A stretch of 60,749 nt of DNA from Paenibacillus spiritus (GCF_008710135.1 NZ_VYKK01000027.1:1-60749); one strand, 5' to 3'; shown: positions 51,812-60,641, counted from the first letter of the stretch. Notes: generated by a model not told the origin, from the sequence alone. A program made the numbers and translations.

Positions 51812-53038
51812 TTGCTGCATAAATTCAAGAAAATCGACGGCGGCATCGTCGTCGTGCTGCTGCTGCTGATGGTCATCAGCCTGTTCGCGATCTACAGCGT
51901 GACCCATGGCCGGGCCGAGGACGGCTTCCAAATCAAGATGCTGAAATTCTATGTGCTCGGCTTTGCGGCCTTCATCGGCTTGTCGCTGTTCGATTACCGC
52001 TGGCTCGTTAAATATGCGCTCTATATCTACATCCTGGGCATCGGCATTCTCGTGCTGGTCAGCTTCATCGGCAAGGTGGAGAACGGGGCGCAGGGCTGGA
52101 TCAAATTTGGCGGATTCAGCCTGCAGCCGGCAGAGCTGTTCAAGCTGATTCTCATTCTGTTCCTGTCTGCGGTGCTGTTTCGCAAGAACCGGGCGAGGCT
52201 CCGGTTCTGGGGCGATGTCGTGCCGCTCGCGCTGGTGACGCTGCTGCCGTTCGCCATTGTCATTATGCAGAACGACCTGGGCAACGGACTCAGCTATCTC
52301 GTGATCCTGATGGGGATGCTGTGGATCGGCAACATCCGGTTCACCCATGCGCTGCTCGGACTCGTGATCCTCGGCGGTTCCATCGGCGGGGGAATTTTCT
52401 CTTATGTGCATTACCATGACCAGGTGACGCATTTTCTCTCCGACACCTTGGGACGGCCCCATCTCGTCGAGCGGTTCGATCCGTGGCTCGCGCCCGAGAA
52501 AGCGACGGCCAAGGCCAGCTATCATACGAAGAATGCCAAGCTGGCCATCGCTTCGGGCGGCATGAGCGGAGAAGGCTACATGAAGGGAAGCTCGGTGCAG
52601 ACAGAGCGGGTACCGTATACGTATTCCGATTCCATCTTCGTCGAGATTGCCGAGGAATTCGGCTTCGTCGGCTCGGCGGTGCTGCTGCTGCTGTATTTTA
52701 TCCTGATTCACCGGATGGTTCTGATTGCGCTGGAGTGCCGGGACCGGGGCGGGCCGATGCTGATCGTCGGCGTCGTCGCCATGCTGCTGTACCAGATCTT
52801 CGAGAATATCGGCGCTTTCCTCGGACTCATGCCGCTGACCGGCATCACCCTGCCGTTTATCAGCTATGGCGGCACCTCGCTGCTGATCAACATGGCGAGC
52901 ATCGGGCTTGTAATGAGCGTGCGCCTGCACGGGCGGGAAGAGGAAGAGGATTTGCCGGAACTGGAGTATAACAGCCCTGCCAAGGGCGGCTCCGGCGGTA
53001 AGTCGGCCAGAACTTCCAGGACGGCGAAGCAGGCGTGA
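51812..53038 (+). CDS. RodA/FtsW/SpoVE-family peptidoglycan polymerase
   Basis: A 408-residue SEDS-family protein with about ten membrane segments. Features: VVLLLLMVISLFAIYSVT, the NGAQGWIKFGGFSLQPAELF block, IVIMQNDLGNGLSYLVIL and the C-terminal ENIGAFLGLMPLTGITLPFI-SYGGTS signature. It is closer to RodA (elongation) than to FtsW by these motifs. The TTG start follows AGGAGGAG. The tail is acidic then Ser/Lys-rich. Not usually found between prmC and spoIIR. Confidence 0.92.
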   Translation: MLHKFKKIDGGIVVVLLLLMVISLFAIYSVTHGRAEDGFQIKMLKFYVLGFAAFIGLSLFDYRWLVKYALYIYILGIGILVLVSFIGKVENGAQGWIKFGGFSLQPAELFKLILILFLSAVLFRKNRARLRFWGDVVPLALVTLLPFAIVIMQNDLGNGLSYLVILMGMLWIGNIRFTHALLGLVILGGSIGGGIFSYVHYHDQVTHFLSDTLGRPHLVERFDPWLAPEKATAKASYHTKNAKLAIASGGMSGEGYMKGSSVQTERVPYTYSDSIFVEIAEEFGFVGSAVLLLLYFILIHRMVLIALECRDRGGPMLIVGVVAMLLYQIFENIGAFLGLMPLTGITLPFISYGGTSLLINMASIGLVMSVRLHGREEEEDLPELEYNSPAKGGSGGKSARTSRTAKQA

Positions 53039-53113
53039 GAGGGGGAGGGACAGGCGGCGTTCGCAGTCTTGCCTGTTCCGAGGGTGTACACAACTCAATC
53101 GAGATTTTATAGT

Positions 53114-53155
53114 CAAGCGGTCGTTCAAGAATACTCTTCTTGGGCGGCCGCTTTG
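53114..53155 (+). terminator. Terminator after the RodA-type gene
   Basis: CAAGCGGTCG-TTCAAGAA pairs with TTCTTGGGCGGCCGCTTTG with one small bulge, followed by ATTAT. Confidence 0.75.
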
Positions 53156-53162
53156 ATTATAG

Positions 53163-53399
53163 GCATTAAAAAATACAATTAACCAAATTTCGGGAGCCGA
53201 TATCCCCGCCGGACAGGAAGGGGTAACCCCTTATTGGGTCTTTAATCAGACGGTTCAATATGAGGGCAAGACCAGGCCTCGTTTCTTGGTGAAAAAAGAC
53301 GGCATGGTTGAAGCGACCTGGAAGCTGTCTCCCCCGCTTGTTGACGGAGCAATACAAACCTTGCCATACATCCTCGTGCAGGGGAGATTGCTGAAATAA
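53163..53399 (+). pseudogene. Startless open frame, possible gene fragment
   Basis: 79 codons open between a TAG (53160-53162) and a TAA. The translation is protein-like: GADIPAGQEGVTPYWVFNQT, VQYEGKTRPRFLVKKDGMVE, ATWKLSPPLVDGAIQTLPYI. There is no start codon with a ribosome binding site near the beginning; the only Met is at about codon 47. It may be the displaced C-terminus of a larger protein. No family recognised. Confidence 0.35.
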
Positions 53400-53458
53400 A
53401 GGCGGTACCCGAGCGGGAAAGGGGGGGCTGGAAACAACCTTCCGTGGTTAAAATAAAC

Positions 53459-53490
53459 GGCCCTGCGATATCCGCAGAGCCTTTATTGAT
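53459..53490 (-). terminator. Terminator of the monooxygenase gene
   Basis: On the minus strand GGCTCTGCGG and CGCAGGGCC form a near-perfect stem followed by GTTTATTTT. Confidence 0.7.
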
Positions 53491-53513
53491 GCAATCGTTC
53501 AGTGAAAACCAGA

Positions 53514-53843
53514 TTAGGCCTTTTCTTTCACCGCGGCCACCGAGTAGGTGATCAGTTCGCTGCCGAGAACCGGAGATTCCTGGCGGTCCGCTTCGGCGCC
53601 CGGCTCCGGACGCTTGTGGGCCGCCTTGAATGCATCGCTGTTGCGCCATTCCCCAAAGGACTCCATGGAATCCCAGTACATGTTGACGTTTAGCTCGTCA
53701 TACTCCGTCAGGTTCTGGGTCAGCCAGACCTCCACCTTAACGAAGCCCTCGAAGGTATCGAGCGGTCCCGGCGCAGCAAATCTCGGCGCCATCGCCTCGC
53801 CCATCCCTTTCTTCACTCTGATCCGGTTGGTCACAATAATCAT
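53514..53843 (-). CDS. Antibiotic-biosynthesis-monooxygenase fold protein, HmoA/IsdG-type
   Basis: A 109-residue ABM-fold protein. The heme-degrading IsdG/HmoA group uses an Asn-Trp-His triad; here Asn6 (MIIVTNRIRV), a Trp in FGEWRNSDAF and His in KAAHKRP sit at the expected places. Length equals Bacillus HmoA. It would open heme to release iron. Transcribed on the minus strand behind a broken gene and a YdjM-type gene. Confidence 0.85.
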   Translation of the reverse strand: MIIVTNRIRVKKGMGEAMAPRFAAPGPLDTFEGFVKVEVWLTQNLTEYDELNVNMYWDSMESFGEWRNSDAFKAAHKRPEPGAEADRQESPVLGSELITYSVAAVKEKA

Positions 53844-53886
53844 GCCGCTTCAGCTCCTTTGCATAGTTTAAGCAGAGGATGATCTC

Positions 53887-54135
53887 CTATTGCCGCTGTT
53901 CCTCCCAATCCCCGTCGTCCTGGTGCCTGAATACATGGATCTGATGATCCGCCGCTTCTCCCTTTAGGTAGGAATAGCCGCCTTCTTCCCACTCTTTCAG
54001 AACAGTCACAGACAGGGAATCGGCAGAATTGCCCGAACGTGGCGGACTCTGCCACTGCCCGTCAATTCACCGGATTTGTTGGCCTTCGGGATAAAAAACG
54101 TGCCACTGCGTACGCCCCAGTTCCTCGCCCTGCAT
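53887..54135 (-). pseudogene. Small gene interrupted by an in-frame TGA
   Basis: 83 codons on the minus strand, starting ATG at 54135 six bases after the YdjM-type gene and with GGGCGGATAAGCCGGG upstream. The frame reads MQGEELGRTQWHVFYPEGQQ, IR, a TGA at codon 23 (54069-54067), then IDGQWQSPPRSGNSADSLSV, KEWEEGGYSYLKGEAADHQI and HVFRHQDDGDWEEQRQ. Coding character continues unchanged across the stop, so one point mutation or a sequencing error is likely. Family unknown. Confidence 0.65.
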
Positions 54136-54141
54136 CCCGGC

Positions 54142-54813
54142 TTATCCGCCCATTAAATGATGGGCGCTTAGAATGCTGAACCGATACTCCAGCCAGTCTC
54201 TGGACCAGAGTTTGTATTCGTTATGCGTATTCGGCTCTACTGTAACATGAGCCGTCTCTTCTTGCGGCATGTCCTCTCCGGCAAGGTGCAGAATTCGCTC
54301 CATTGCCGTAATCCGCAGAGCCATATAGAAGAGAATTCCGCACACGCCGAGAAGCACAGGCAGCCGCCTTCTGGATCTCATGACGATGCCTGCCGGTATT
54401 GCTGCCAGCAGCGGAACCCAGATGAACGGGTCTCCCAGGGTGATTGTACCTACCCGGAATGCGGCCGAATTCAGCGGATACAGCAGAACCACCTCGTGAT
54501 CCATTATATCCAAAAGGAGGTGCCCGATCCATTCCGCCAGGATGCAGGCGCACCAGACTCGCCGGAACCGGATGTCTCCGAGCAGACGGCAGGCGGGGAT
54601 GGCTACGACCAGGACGATGAGCGGAGCGGCGATAAGAGAGTGAGACCACAAGTTCGTTGCCCTTCCGCCCAGCAGGTCCGGAAGGACGGCAGATACCGCG
54701 CCCGCGCTTAAGGTAAGAAGCCGTTCTCTCGGGGTACGGCGCGGGAGTAGAAGCCAGGCTGTCGACATTCCGAGCAGGAGGTGCGAAAGCAGGTGAAAGC
54801 CTAGATACAACAT
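54142..54813 (-). CDS. YdjM-type membrane-bound metal-dependent hydrolase (DUF457)
   Basis: A 223-residue integral membrane protein with four or five segments. The family pattern is present: early His (FHLLSHLLLG), PDLLGG, NLWSHSLIAA and EWIGHLLLDIMDHEVVLLYP. These His/Asp residues are thought to bind metal. The reaction is unknown. First gene of a minus-strand group with the broken gene and the monooxygenase; divergent from spoIIR. Confidence 0.82.
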   Translation of the reverse strand: MLYLGFHLLSHLLLGMSTAWLLLPRRTPRERLLTLSAGAVSAVLPDLLGGRATNLWSHSLIAAPLIVLVVAIPACRLLGDIRFRRVWCACILAEWIGHLLLDIMDHEVVLLYPLNSAAFRVGTITLGDPFIWVPLLAAIPAGIVMRSRRRLPVLLGVCGILFYMALRITAMERILHLAGEDMPQEETAHVTVEPNTHNEYKLWSRDWLEYRFSILSAHHLMGG

Positions 54814-55036
54814 GGAATCCAGAGTGGTGTCCCCCTATTCCGCAGCAAGGCGGAGCTTTTGTCTCGTACCTCGTACCTAATCTGCCATCTGCCATGTACC
54901 GGAAGAGTTCTGCATGCGCGAGGAAATACCTGCACTCTATTGAAATAAAAGGATTGAAAAGGCGGGGTTTAGTTTCTCTCTCTTTCGGACATACTGCCTT
55001 ACATAAGAGATTCAGAGAGTGAGAGGGGCGAGAAGA

Positions 55037-55819
55037 ATGATGAAGCATACGCCATGGATATCCGGGGACGGGCTGCGAAAGGCCGTCAAGCATACCGCTA
55101 TTTTAATTACGATAATTATGGTTCTGATGATGGCTTGGGAAAGTCAAAAAAGCGATGCCGCCGCCGTAGAAGCGGCCATTCCGGCCCAGTCGATCCGGCT
55201 GCGGATTCTGGCCAATTCCGATTCCGCAGGCGATCAGCTCGTCAAGCGGCAGCTCCGCGACCGGGTCGTGGAGCAGATGAACACCTGGGTGGCGGGTCTG
55301 GAAGATCCGCAGAGTCTGGAGCAGGCCCGGACGCTGATCCGCAGCCACCTGCCGGAGCTGGACGCGCTGGTGGACCGGGAGCTGAAGGAACGCGGCTTGA
55401 CCTACGGCCATAAGGTGGAGCTGGGCATTGTGCCGTTCCCGACCAAAATGTACGGCGGAACCGTCTATCCCGCCGGGGACTACGAAGCGCTGCGGATTAC
55501 GCTCGGCGCAGGCAGCGGACAGAACTGGTGGTGCGTGCTGTTCCCGCCGCTGTGCTTCATCGACGCCGGGTCCGGCGATGCCGCCGCCAAGCCGGCCCCG
55601 ACGGACGGGAACGGAGCACAAGCCGATTCCGCTGCGAAGAACGGGAAGACGGCAGCGGCCGGACAGAAAGGCGCTGTGAAGGGAGCCGTCCCCGACGGGA
55701 CCGGCCAAGCCGGAACGGGAGGGAGTACGGCCGCCAAGGCGGAAGCGCCGCAGGTGAAATTCTTCATCGTGGAGCTGCTGGAGAAGGTGTTTCAATGGAT
55801 CGCCTCGCTCTGGAAGTAG
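55037..55819 (+). CDS. spoIIR: Stage II sporulation protein R
   Basis: A 260-residue secreted signalling protein made in the forespore, which triggers SpoIIGA to process pro-sigma-E. The N-terminal hydrophobic signal is AILITIIMVLMMAW. Conserved blocks: SIRLRILANSDSAGDQLVKR, GTVYPAGDYEALRITLGAGS and GQNWWCVLFPPLCFIDAGS. Residues about 177-238 are an Ala/Gly/Lys-rich insert before the last conserved helix (KFFIVELLEKVFQWIASL). I chose ATG 55037, after GAGAGGGGCGAG. Confidence 0.94.
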   Translation: MMKHTPWISGDGLRKAVKHTAILITIIMVLMMAWESQKSDAAAVEAAIPAQSIRLRILANSDSAGDQLVKRQLRDRVVEQMNTWVAGLEDPQSLEQARTLIRSHLPELDALVDRELKERGLTYGHKVELGIVPFPTKMYGGTVYPAGDYEALRITLGAGSGQNWWCVLFPPLCFIDAGSGDAAAKPAPTDGNGAQADSAAKNGKTAAAGQKGAVKGAVPDGTGQAGTGGSTAAKAEAPQVKFFIVELLEKVFQWIASLWK

Positions 55820-55998
55820 AAGCAAGCTACTGTTTTGAGCCGATCTGTGATAGTATTTGGAGAGAATCTTGACGGCTGCGGCCGGATGAACCGGCGGCGC
55901 TTTGCCGGTAATTATAGTTGCGCATGGCAGCGAAGGCCCCGCATGGCGAGGGTCTTTTGCTTATGCCGGAGCGAAGAACAGAAAGAGGATGGAAGGCC

Positions 55999-57204
55999 AT
56001 GAACGAGAGACTGCGAGAACCCCATACGGTCTGCTGGAAGCTGGAAGACCCGGAATCGGCGCTTGCGCCGGTGAGCGCGAGCGACCGCCAGGCGCTGGCC
56101 GAAGCGGCCGAGCTGCTGCGGCGCGGAGAGACGGTGGCCTTCCCGACAGAGACGGTCTACGGCTTGGGAGCCAATGCGCAAAGCACGGAGGCGGTGCAGC
56201 GGATCTTTGCGGCAAAAGGCCGGCCGTCGGACAATCCGCTGATTGTCCATATCGCCGACCGCTCGGCGCTGGAAGGCTTAGTAACCGAGGTGCCGCCTGC
56301 GGCCGCGGCGCTGATGGACGCTTACTGGCCCGGCCCGCTGACCGTGGTGCTGCCGCTGCGCGGCGGCGCCGTGTCGCCCCGGGTCAGCGCCGGGCTCGAT
56401 ACGGTCGGCATCCGCATGCCGGACCATCCGGTGGCGCTGGCGCTGCTGACAGCGGCCGGCTGCCCGGTGGCGGCACCGAGCGCCAACCGCTCCGGGCGGC
56501 CGAGTCCGACGACGGCCGCCCATGTGCTGGACGACCTCGCCGGAGCGGTCGGCGGAGTGCTGGACGGCGGAGCGGCCGGGGTCGGCCTGGAGTCCACCGT
56601 CATCCAGGTGCTGGATGACGGGAAGGTCGCCGTGCTCCGCCCCGGCGGCATTACGGCCGAGCAGCTCGCGGCCGTCGTCGGCGCGGACGCGGTGCTGCCG
56701 CCCGCGCCGCCGGTGGATTTCACGGCGCCTGCGGATGCCGTGAAGCCTCCCGCGTCCGGCGATGACGCCGCCGGACCGGACGCCGCCCGCACGGATGCGG
56801 GCGGCAGCGGCCCGGCGCCGCGCGCGCCGGGCATGAAGTACGCGCACTATGCGCCGCGGGGCGAGCTGCGCATCGTGCGCGCGTCTTCGCCGCAGGCCGC
56901 GGCGAAGGCGGCGGCGGGCCTCTTGGCCGAGGCGGCGGCGCGCGGCGAGACGACGGGACTGCTTCTCTTCGAGGAGCATGTCCCGCTCTATCCCGCCGGC
57001 GCAGCCGCCTGCACCGTGTCCCTCGGCCCGCTGGCCGGGCTCGAAGCGGCGGCGCGCACGCTGTACGCCGCGCTCCGCCGCTTCGATGAAGCGGGCGCCA
57101 CCTATATCCTTGCGGAGGCCTGCCCGGAGGAAGGGCTCGGGGCAGCCGTCATGAACCGGCTGCTGAAGGCGGCGGCCGGCCGCGTGATCGAGGCCGGCCG
57201 GTAG
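55999..57204 (+). CDS. ywlC: L-threonylcarbamoyladenylate synthase
   Basis: A 401-residue Sua5/YrdC/YwlC protein that makes threonylcarbamoyl-AMP for the t6A37 tRNA modification. YrdC domain: FPTETVYGLGANAQSTEAVQ, FAAKGRPSDNPLIVHI, APSANRSGRPSPTTAAHVLD, GLESTVIQVLDD. The C-terminal Sua5 domain follows (KYAHYAPRGELRIV). The linker between them (about residues 240-277) is Ala/Pro/Asp-rich and long. ATG 55999 follows GGAAGG. Confidence 0.94.
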   Translation: MNERLREPHTVCWKLEDPESALAPVSASDRQALAEAAELLRRGETVAFPTETVYGLGANAQSTEAVQRIFAAKGRPSDNPLIVHIADRSALEGLVTEVPPAAAALMDAYWPGPLTVVLPLRGGAVSPRVSAGLDTVGIRMPDHPVALALLTAAGCPVAAPSANRSGRPSPTTAAHVLDDLAGAVGGVLDGGAAGVGLESTVIQVLDDGKVAVLRPGGITAEQLAAVVGADAVLPPAPPVDFTAPADAVKPPASGDDAAGPDAARTDAGGSGPAPRAPGMKYAHYAPRGELRIVRASSPQAAAKAAAGLLAEAAARGETTGLLLFEEHVPLYPAGAAACTVSLGPLAGLEAAARTLYAALRRFDEAGATYILAEACPEEGLGAAVMNRLLKAAAGRVIEAGR

Positions 57205-57341
57205 CTTTTTGCCCGGGAGGCTGACTGCCCGGCATCTCTGCGTTCCGCTGCCCGCCCGCCTTCTCCCCCTGCCCGTCATGTTTGTCCGCTCCTCTGCATA
57301 TCGTGGAGAGACAGACACTCGTGGGGTATGGAGGGTTCGGG

Positions 57342-57917
57342 ATGGGCGTAGGAGAAGTGTATGCCGGCTGGGGGCAGGTGCTGACGGTAGCGATGATGGC
57401 GGTGGCGCTTGGCTTCGACGCCTTTTCGCTCGGTGTCGGCATCGGGATGCGGGGCATCCGGCTGCTGCATGTGCTGCAGATGAGTCTGCTGATCGCTGTG
57501 TTTCATGTCGTGATGCCGCTGCTGGGCCTGTTCACGGGAGAGTATGTGGGCCATCTTCTGGGCCGGGTGGCCGGCGCGGCCGCCGGCGGTCTGCTGGTTC
57601 TGCTCGGCGGACATATGGTCGTGAACTCTTTCCGCTCCGGAGATGAGGAGGAGGCGCGGGCAATCGACCACCGGAAGCTGTGGGGCATGCTGCTGATTTC
57701 GCTGAGCGTCAGCATTGATTCCTTCTCGGTCGGCGTGTCGCTGGGGATGTTCGTCAGCAATGTACCCCTGACCGTGTTGGCCTTCGGCGCAGCCGGTGGC
57801 CTGATGGCGATTGGCGGCCTGCTGCTCGGAAGACGGGCCAGCCGGAAGCTGGGCAGCTTCGGGGAAGCGCTCGGAGGAGCGATTCTGCTGGGGTTTGGCT
57901 TGTTGTTTATCTTCTGA
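57342..57917 (+). CDS. mntP: Manganese efflux pump MntP (YwlD)
   Basis: A 191-residue six-pass membrane protein exporting Mn2+. Two half-repeats each carry the acidic signature: GFDAFSLGVGIGMRG and SIDSFSVGVSLGMF. ATG 57342 has GGAGGG seven bases upstream. No Mn-riboswitch-like leader was seen in the 137 bases upstream. Confidence 0.93.
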   Translation: MGVGEVYAGWGQVLTVAMMAVALGFDAFSLGVGIGMRGIRLLHVLQMSLLIAVFHVVMPLLGLFTGEYVGHLLGRVAGAAAGGLLVLLGGHMVVNSFRSGDEEEARAIDHRKLWGMLLISLSVSIDSFSVGVSLGMFVSNVPLTVLAFGAAGGLMAIGGLLLGRRASRKLGSFGEALGGAILLGFGLLFIF

Positions 57918-57977
57918 TACAATTATTGTTAATCTGGGGCTGTCTGGAGTTATACATTCTACTTGGAGGTGACCCGC

Positions 57978-58565
57978 ATGCTTCGCATCTTGTTTGTCTG
58001 CACCGGCAACACCTGCCGCAGTCCCATGGCCGAAGGCTTGCTCCGCAAGCTGGCCGCCGAACGCAATCTGGATCTGGAGGTGCGGTCGGCCGGAGTCGCC
58101 GCCATTGACGGCAATTCCATGTCCCGCCATGCCGCAGCCATACTGCGCGACGAAGGCGTTCAGGGAGACATTACCTCTTCGCAGCTGAAGATCGGGCACA
58201 TTGAGTGGGCCGATCTGGTCCTGACTCTGACCCAGAGCCACAAGCGCCATGTGCTGCAGGTCCATCCGGCGGCGGTCGGCAAGACCTATACGCTCAAGGA
58301 ATATGTGCAGGATGAAGAGTCGGTGCGCCGCGATCTGGAGGAACTGGACAGTCTTTATGCCGGCATCGAATTGAGCCGGACGCTGGGCCGGGAGCCCGAA
58401 TCCGAGGATTTGCAGCGGGTGATCGAGATCCGCCAGCGCATTCCAAGCGGCGATATTGTAGATCCGTTCGGCGGAAGCCGGGAGGATTACGAGCTGGCTG
58501 CGGCCGAAATCCGCAGTTCGCTGTACCGTCTGCTGGACAAGCTCGAAAGCTTGCGTCTGCTGTAA
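57978..58565 (+). CDS. ywlE: Protein-arginine-phosphate phosphatase YwlE
   Basis: A 195-residue low-molecular-weight phosphatase. The P-loop CTGNTCRSPMAEG holds Cys8 and Arg14. Thr12 is the residue that gives phosphoarginine specificity in B. subtilis YwlE (T11 there). It opposes McsB kinase. GGAGGTGA precedes the ATG. Longer than the usual ~150 residues, with a C-terminal helical extension (RVIEIRQRIPSGDIVDPFGG onwards is shared). Confidence 0.93.
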   Translation: MLRILFVCTGNTCRSPMAEGLLRKLAAERNLDLEVRSAGVAAIDGNSMSRHAAAILRDEGVQGDITSSQLKIGHIEWADLVLTLTQSHKRHVLQVHPAAVGKTYTLKEYVQDEESVRRDLEELDSLYAGIELSRTLGREPESEDLQRVIEIRQRIPSGDIVDPFGGSREDYELAAAEIRSSLYRLLDKLESLRLL

Positions 58566-58572
58566 GGAACGG

Positions 58573-58601
58573 TTGATTTTCGGCGTGTGATGCTTTAATA
58601 T
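58573..58601 (+). promoter_or_regulatory. Promoter of the ZTP-riboswitch transcript
   Basis: TTGATT (58573-58578) and TAATAT (58596-58601) with a 17-base spacer, about 20 bases before the aptamer. Confidence 0.7.
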
Positions 58602-58620
58602 AAAAGAGCAAATCAAGGTT

Positions 58621-58692
58621 TCGGTGTAACTGGCGACAAGTGTGGGATTAACCACGATGGAGCACCGGAATAAACGGCCGGTCGCCTGGGCA
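58621..58692 (+). promoter_or_regulatory. ZTP (pfl) riboswitch aptamer
   Basis: Core pieces match the ZMP/ZTP class: GTAACTGGCG (58626-58635), the GTGGGATTAACCAC hairpin (58642-58655), GGAGC, and the 3' CGCCTGGGCA (58683-58692) preceded by a CCG/CGG pseudoknot-capable segment. ZTP riboswitches sense purine-precursor build-up when one-carbon folate runs short and switch on genes such as glyA. glyA is the second gene downstream. Confidence 0.92.
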
Positions 58693-58693
58693 G

Positions 58694-58738
58694 AAGAGCA
58701 AATCCGCAGCCATTTCGCGGACTGCTCTTTTTTGTTTA
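58694..58738 (+). terminator. Riboswitch-controlled terminator
   Basis: AAGAGCA-ATCCGC pairs with GCGGAC-TGCTCTT and is followed by TTTTTT. It begins right after the aptamer's CTGGGCA, so ligand binding can compete with its formation. Confidence 0.9.
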
Positions 58739-58771
58739 AATGGAAGCCGCTGTCAGAAGGGGGCTGAAGAC

Positions 58772-59350
58772 TTGGAAGCATCCACGGATTGGGAAGAGGC
58801 GACCGCAGCGATTCTGCGGGAGCTGGCTGAAGCGGGACGGCTCGGTCCCGGGAAGGTCGTTGTGATCGGCGCCAGCACGAGCGAGGTAGCCGGGGCGCGC
58901 ATCGGTACAGGCGGGGCGCTGGAGACGGCCCGCCGTCTGCTGGCCGGTGTCCGCCGGGCGGCGGAGGAATACGGCTTCGAGCCTGTCTTCCAATGCTGCG
59001 AGCATTTGAACCGCGCGATTGTGATGGAGCGCGGGCTGCTGGAGCGGCTGGGGCTGAAGGAAGTCTCCGCCGTTCCGGTGCCCGGCGCAGGCGGCTCAAT
59101 GGCCGCCGCTGCCTACGAGTCGATGAGCGACCCGGTTCTGGCCGAGACGGTGGAAGCGCACGGCGGCATCGACATCGGCGAGACGCTGATCGGCATGCAT
59201 CTGCGCCGCGTAGCAGTGCCGTTCCGGCCGTCGCTGCGGGAAGTGGGACAGGCCCGGGTAACCGCCGCCTTCACCCGGCCGCCGCTGATCGGCGGGGAAC
59301 GCGCTGTCTACACGGCGCCCCTCCGCGGCAACGCGAGCAACTGCGAGTAA
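58772..59350 (+). CDS. ywlG: YwlG, UPF0340 (DUF436) family protein
   Basis: A 192-residue cytosolic protein with family blocks [60 protein letters not shown] and [20 protein letters not shown]. The reaction is unknown. It is first behind the ZTP riboswitch and 43 bases before glyA, which links it to one-carbon or purine metabolism. The TTG start follows AAGGGGGC. Confidence 0.9.
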   Translation: MEASTDWEEATAAILRELAEAGRLGPGKVVVIGASTSEVAGARIGTGGALETARRLLAGVRRAAEEYGFEPVFQCCEHLNRAIVMERGLLERLGLKEVSAVPVPGAGGSMAAAAYESMSDPVLAETVEAHGGIDIGETLIGMHLRRVAVPFRPSLREVGQARVTAAFTRPPLIGGERAVYTAPLRGNASNCE

Positions 59351-59393
59351 TACGAGCGTGTTTCATCATCATTTTGGAGGAGGAAACAAAGAA

Positions 59394-60641
59394 ATGGAGC
59401 AACTGCGCAAGAGCGACCCTGCCGTACTGGAAGCCATGGGGCTTGAACTGAAACGCCAGAAGGCAAATATCGAACTGATCGCGTCCGAGAACATCGTCAG
59501 CGAAGCCGTCATGGAAGCGATGGGTTCCGTTCTGACGAACAAATATGCCGAGGGCTATCCCGGCAAGCGTTACTACGGCGGATGCGAAGATGTGGACATC
59601 GTCGAGAACCTGGCCCGCGACCGGGCCAAGGAACTGTTCGGCGCCGAGCATGCCAATGTGCAGCCCCACTCCGGCGCCCAGGCGAACCTCGCTGTCTATC
59701 TGGCCGCGCTGAACACCGGGGATACGGTGCTGGGCATGAACCTGGCCCACGGGGGCCATCTCACGCACGGCAGCCCGGTCAATGCTTCCGGTCTGCTCTA
59801 TAACTTTGTAGCCTACGGTGTGCAGGAGGATTCATTCCTCATTGACTACGATGAAGTCCGCAAGGCGGCGTTCAAGCACCGTCCGCGTCTGATTGTAGCC
59901 GGGGCGAGTGCTTATCCGCGGACCATCGACTTTGAAGCGCTGGCTTCCATTGCCCAGGATGTGGGCGCCCTCTTCATGGTCGATATGGCGCATATCGCCG
60001 GTCTGGTAGCCGCAGGCGTGCATCCGAGCCCGGTTCCGCATGCCCACTTTGTCACGACAACGACGCACAAGACGCTCCGCGGTCCCCGCGGCGGTATGAT
60101 TCTCTGCAGACAGCCTTGGGCGGCGGCGATCGACAAGGCCGTCTTCCCGGGAACGCAGGGCGGACCGCTGATGCATGTGATCGCCTCCAAGGCGGTGGCG
60201 TTCGGCGAAGCGCTGCAGCCGTCCTTCAAGACGTACGCGGAGAATGTGGTCAAGAATGCCAAGGTGCTCGCCGAAACGCTGATTGCCGAAGGCGTGAACA
60301 TCGTATCCGGGGGTACGGACAACCACCTCATGCTGGTGGATACCCGGAATCTGAACATTACGGGCAAGGATGCGGAGAAGGTGCTGGATTCGATCGGCAT
60401 TACCGTCAACAAGAACGCCATTCCGTTCGACCCGACCAGCCCGTTCGTAACCAGCGGCATCCGGATCGGAACGCCGGCCATTACTTCCCGCGGCATGGAC
60501 GAGCAGGCAATGACCGAGATCGGCGCCATTATTGCGGCGGTCCTGAAGCAGCCGAAGGATGATGGCGTACTCAAGGACGCTGCGCGCCGGGTGGCTGCGC
60601 TGACCGAGCGTTTCCCAATCTACCCCGGACTCCAGTACTAA
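59394..60641 (+). CDS. glyA: Serine hydroxymethyltransferase
   Basis: A 415-residue PLP enzyme converting serine and tetrahydrofolate to glycine and methylene-tetrahydrofolate. Motifs: [40 protein letters not shown], the PLP lysine in [18 protein letters not shown] and [23 protein letters not shown] 59394 follows GGAGGAGG; an in-frame upstream ATG (59358) is not used. Regulated with ywlG by the ZTP riboswitch. Confidence 0.96.
   Translation: MEQLRKSDPAVLEAMGLELKRQKANIELIASENIVSEAVMEAMGSVLTNKYAEGYPGKRYYGGCEDVDIVENLARDRAKELFGAEHANVQPHSGAQANLAVYLAALNTGDTVLGMNLAHGGHLTHGSPVNASGLLYNFVAYGVQEDSFLIDYDEVRKAAFKHRPRLIVAGASAYPRTIDFEALASIAQDVGALFMVDMAHIAGLVAAGVHPSPVPHAHFVTTTTHKTLRGPRGGMILCRQPWAAAIDKAVFPGTQGGPLMHVIASKAVAFGEALQPSFKTYAENVVKNAKVLAETLIAEGVNIVSGGTDNHLMLVDTRNLNITGKDAEKVLDSIGITVNKNAIPFDPTSPFVTSGIRIGTPAITSRGMDEQAMTEIGAIIAAVLKQPKDDGVLKDAARRVAALTERFPIYPGLQY

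Larger units (their letters stand above)
53039..53513. other. 475-base intergenic region after the RodA-type gene
   Basis: Contains a terminator (53114-53155), a startless open frame (53163-53399) and the terminator of the minus-strand monooxygenase gene (53459-53490). The minus-strand frames here have no ribosome binding site or family resemblance. Confidence 0.55.

Noticed and set aside
54067..54069. TGA as a selenocysteine codon
   Set aside because: No SECIS-like hairpin follows the codon, no selenoprotein motif surrounds it, and no sel genes are in the window.
57205..57341. Manganese (yybP-ykoY) riboswitch before mntP
   Set aside because: The short upstream region lacks the conserved yybP-ykoY core pieces and an expression-platform hairpin.
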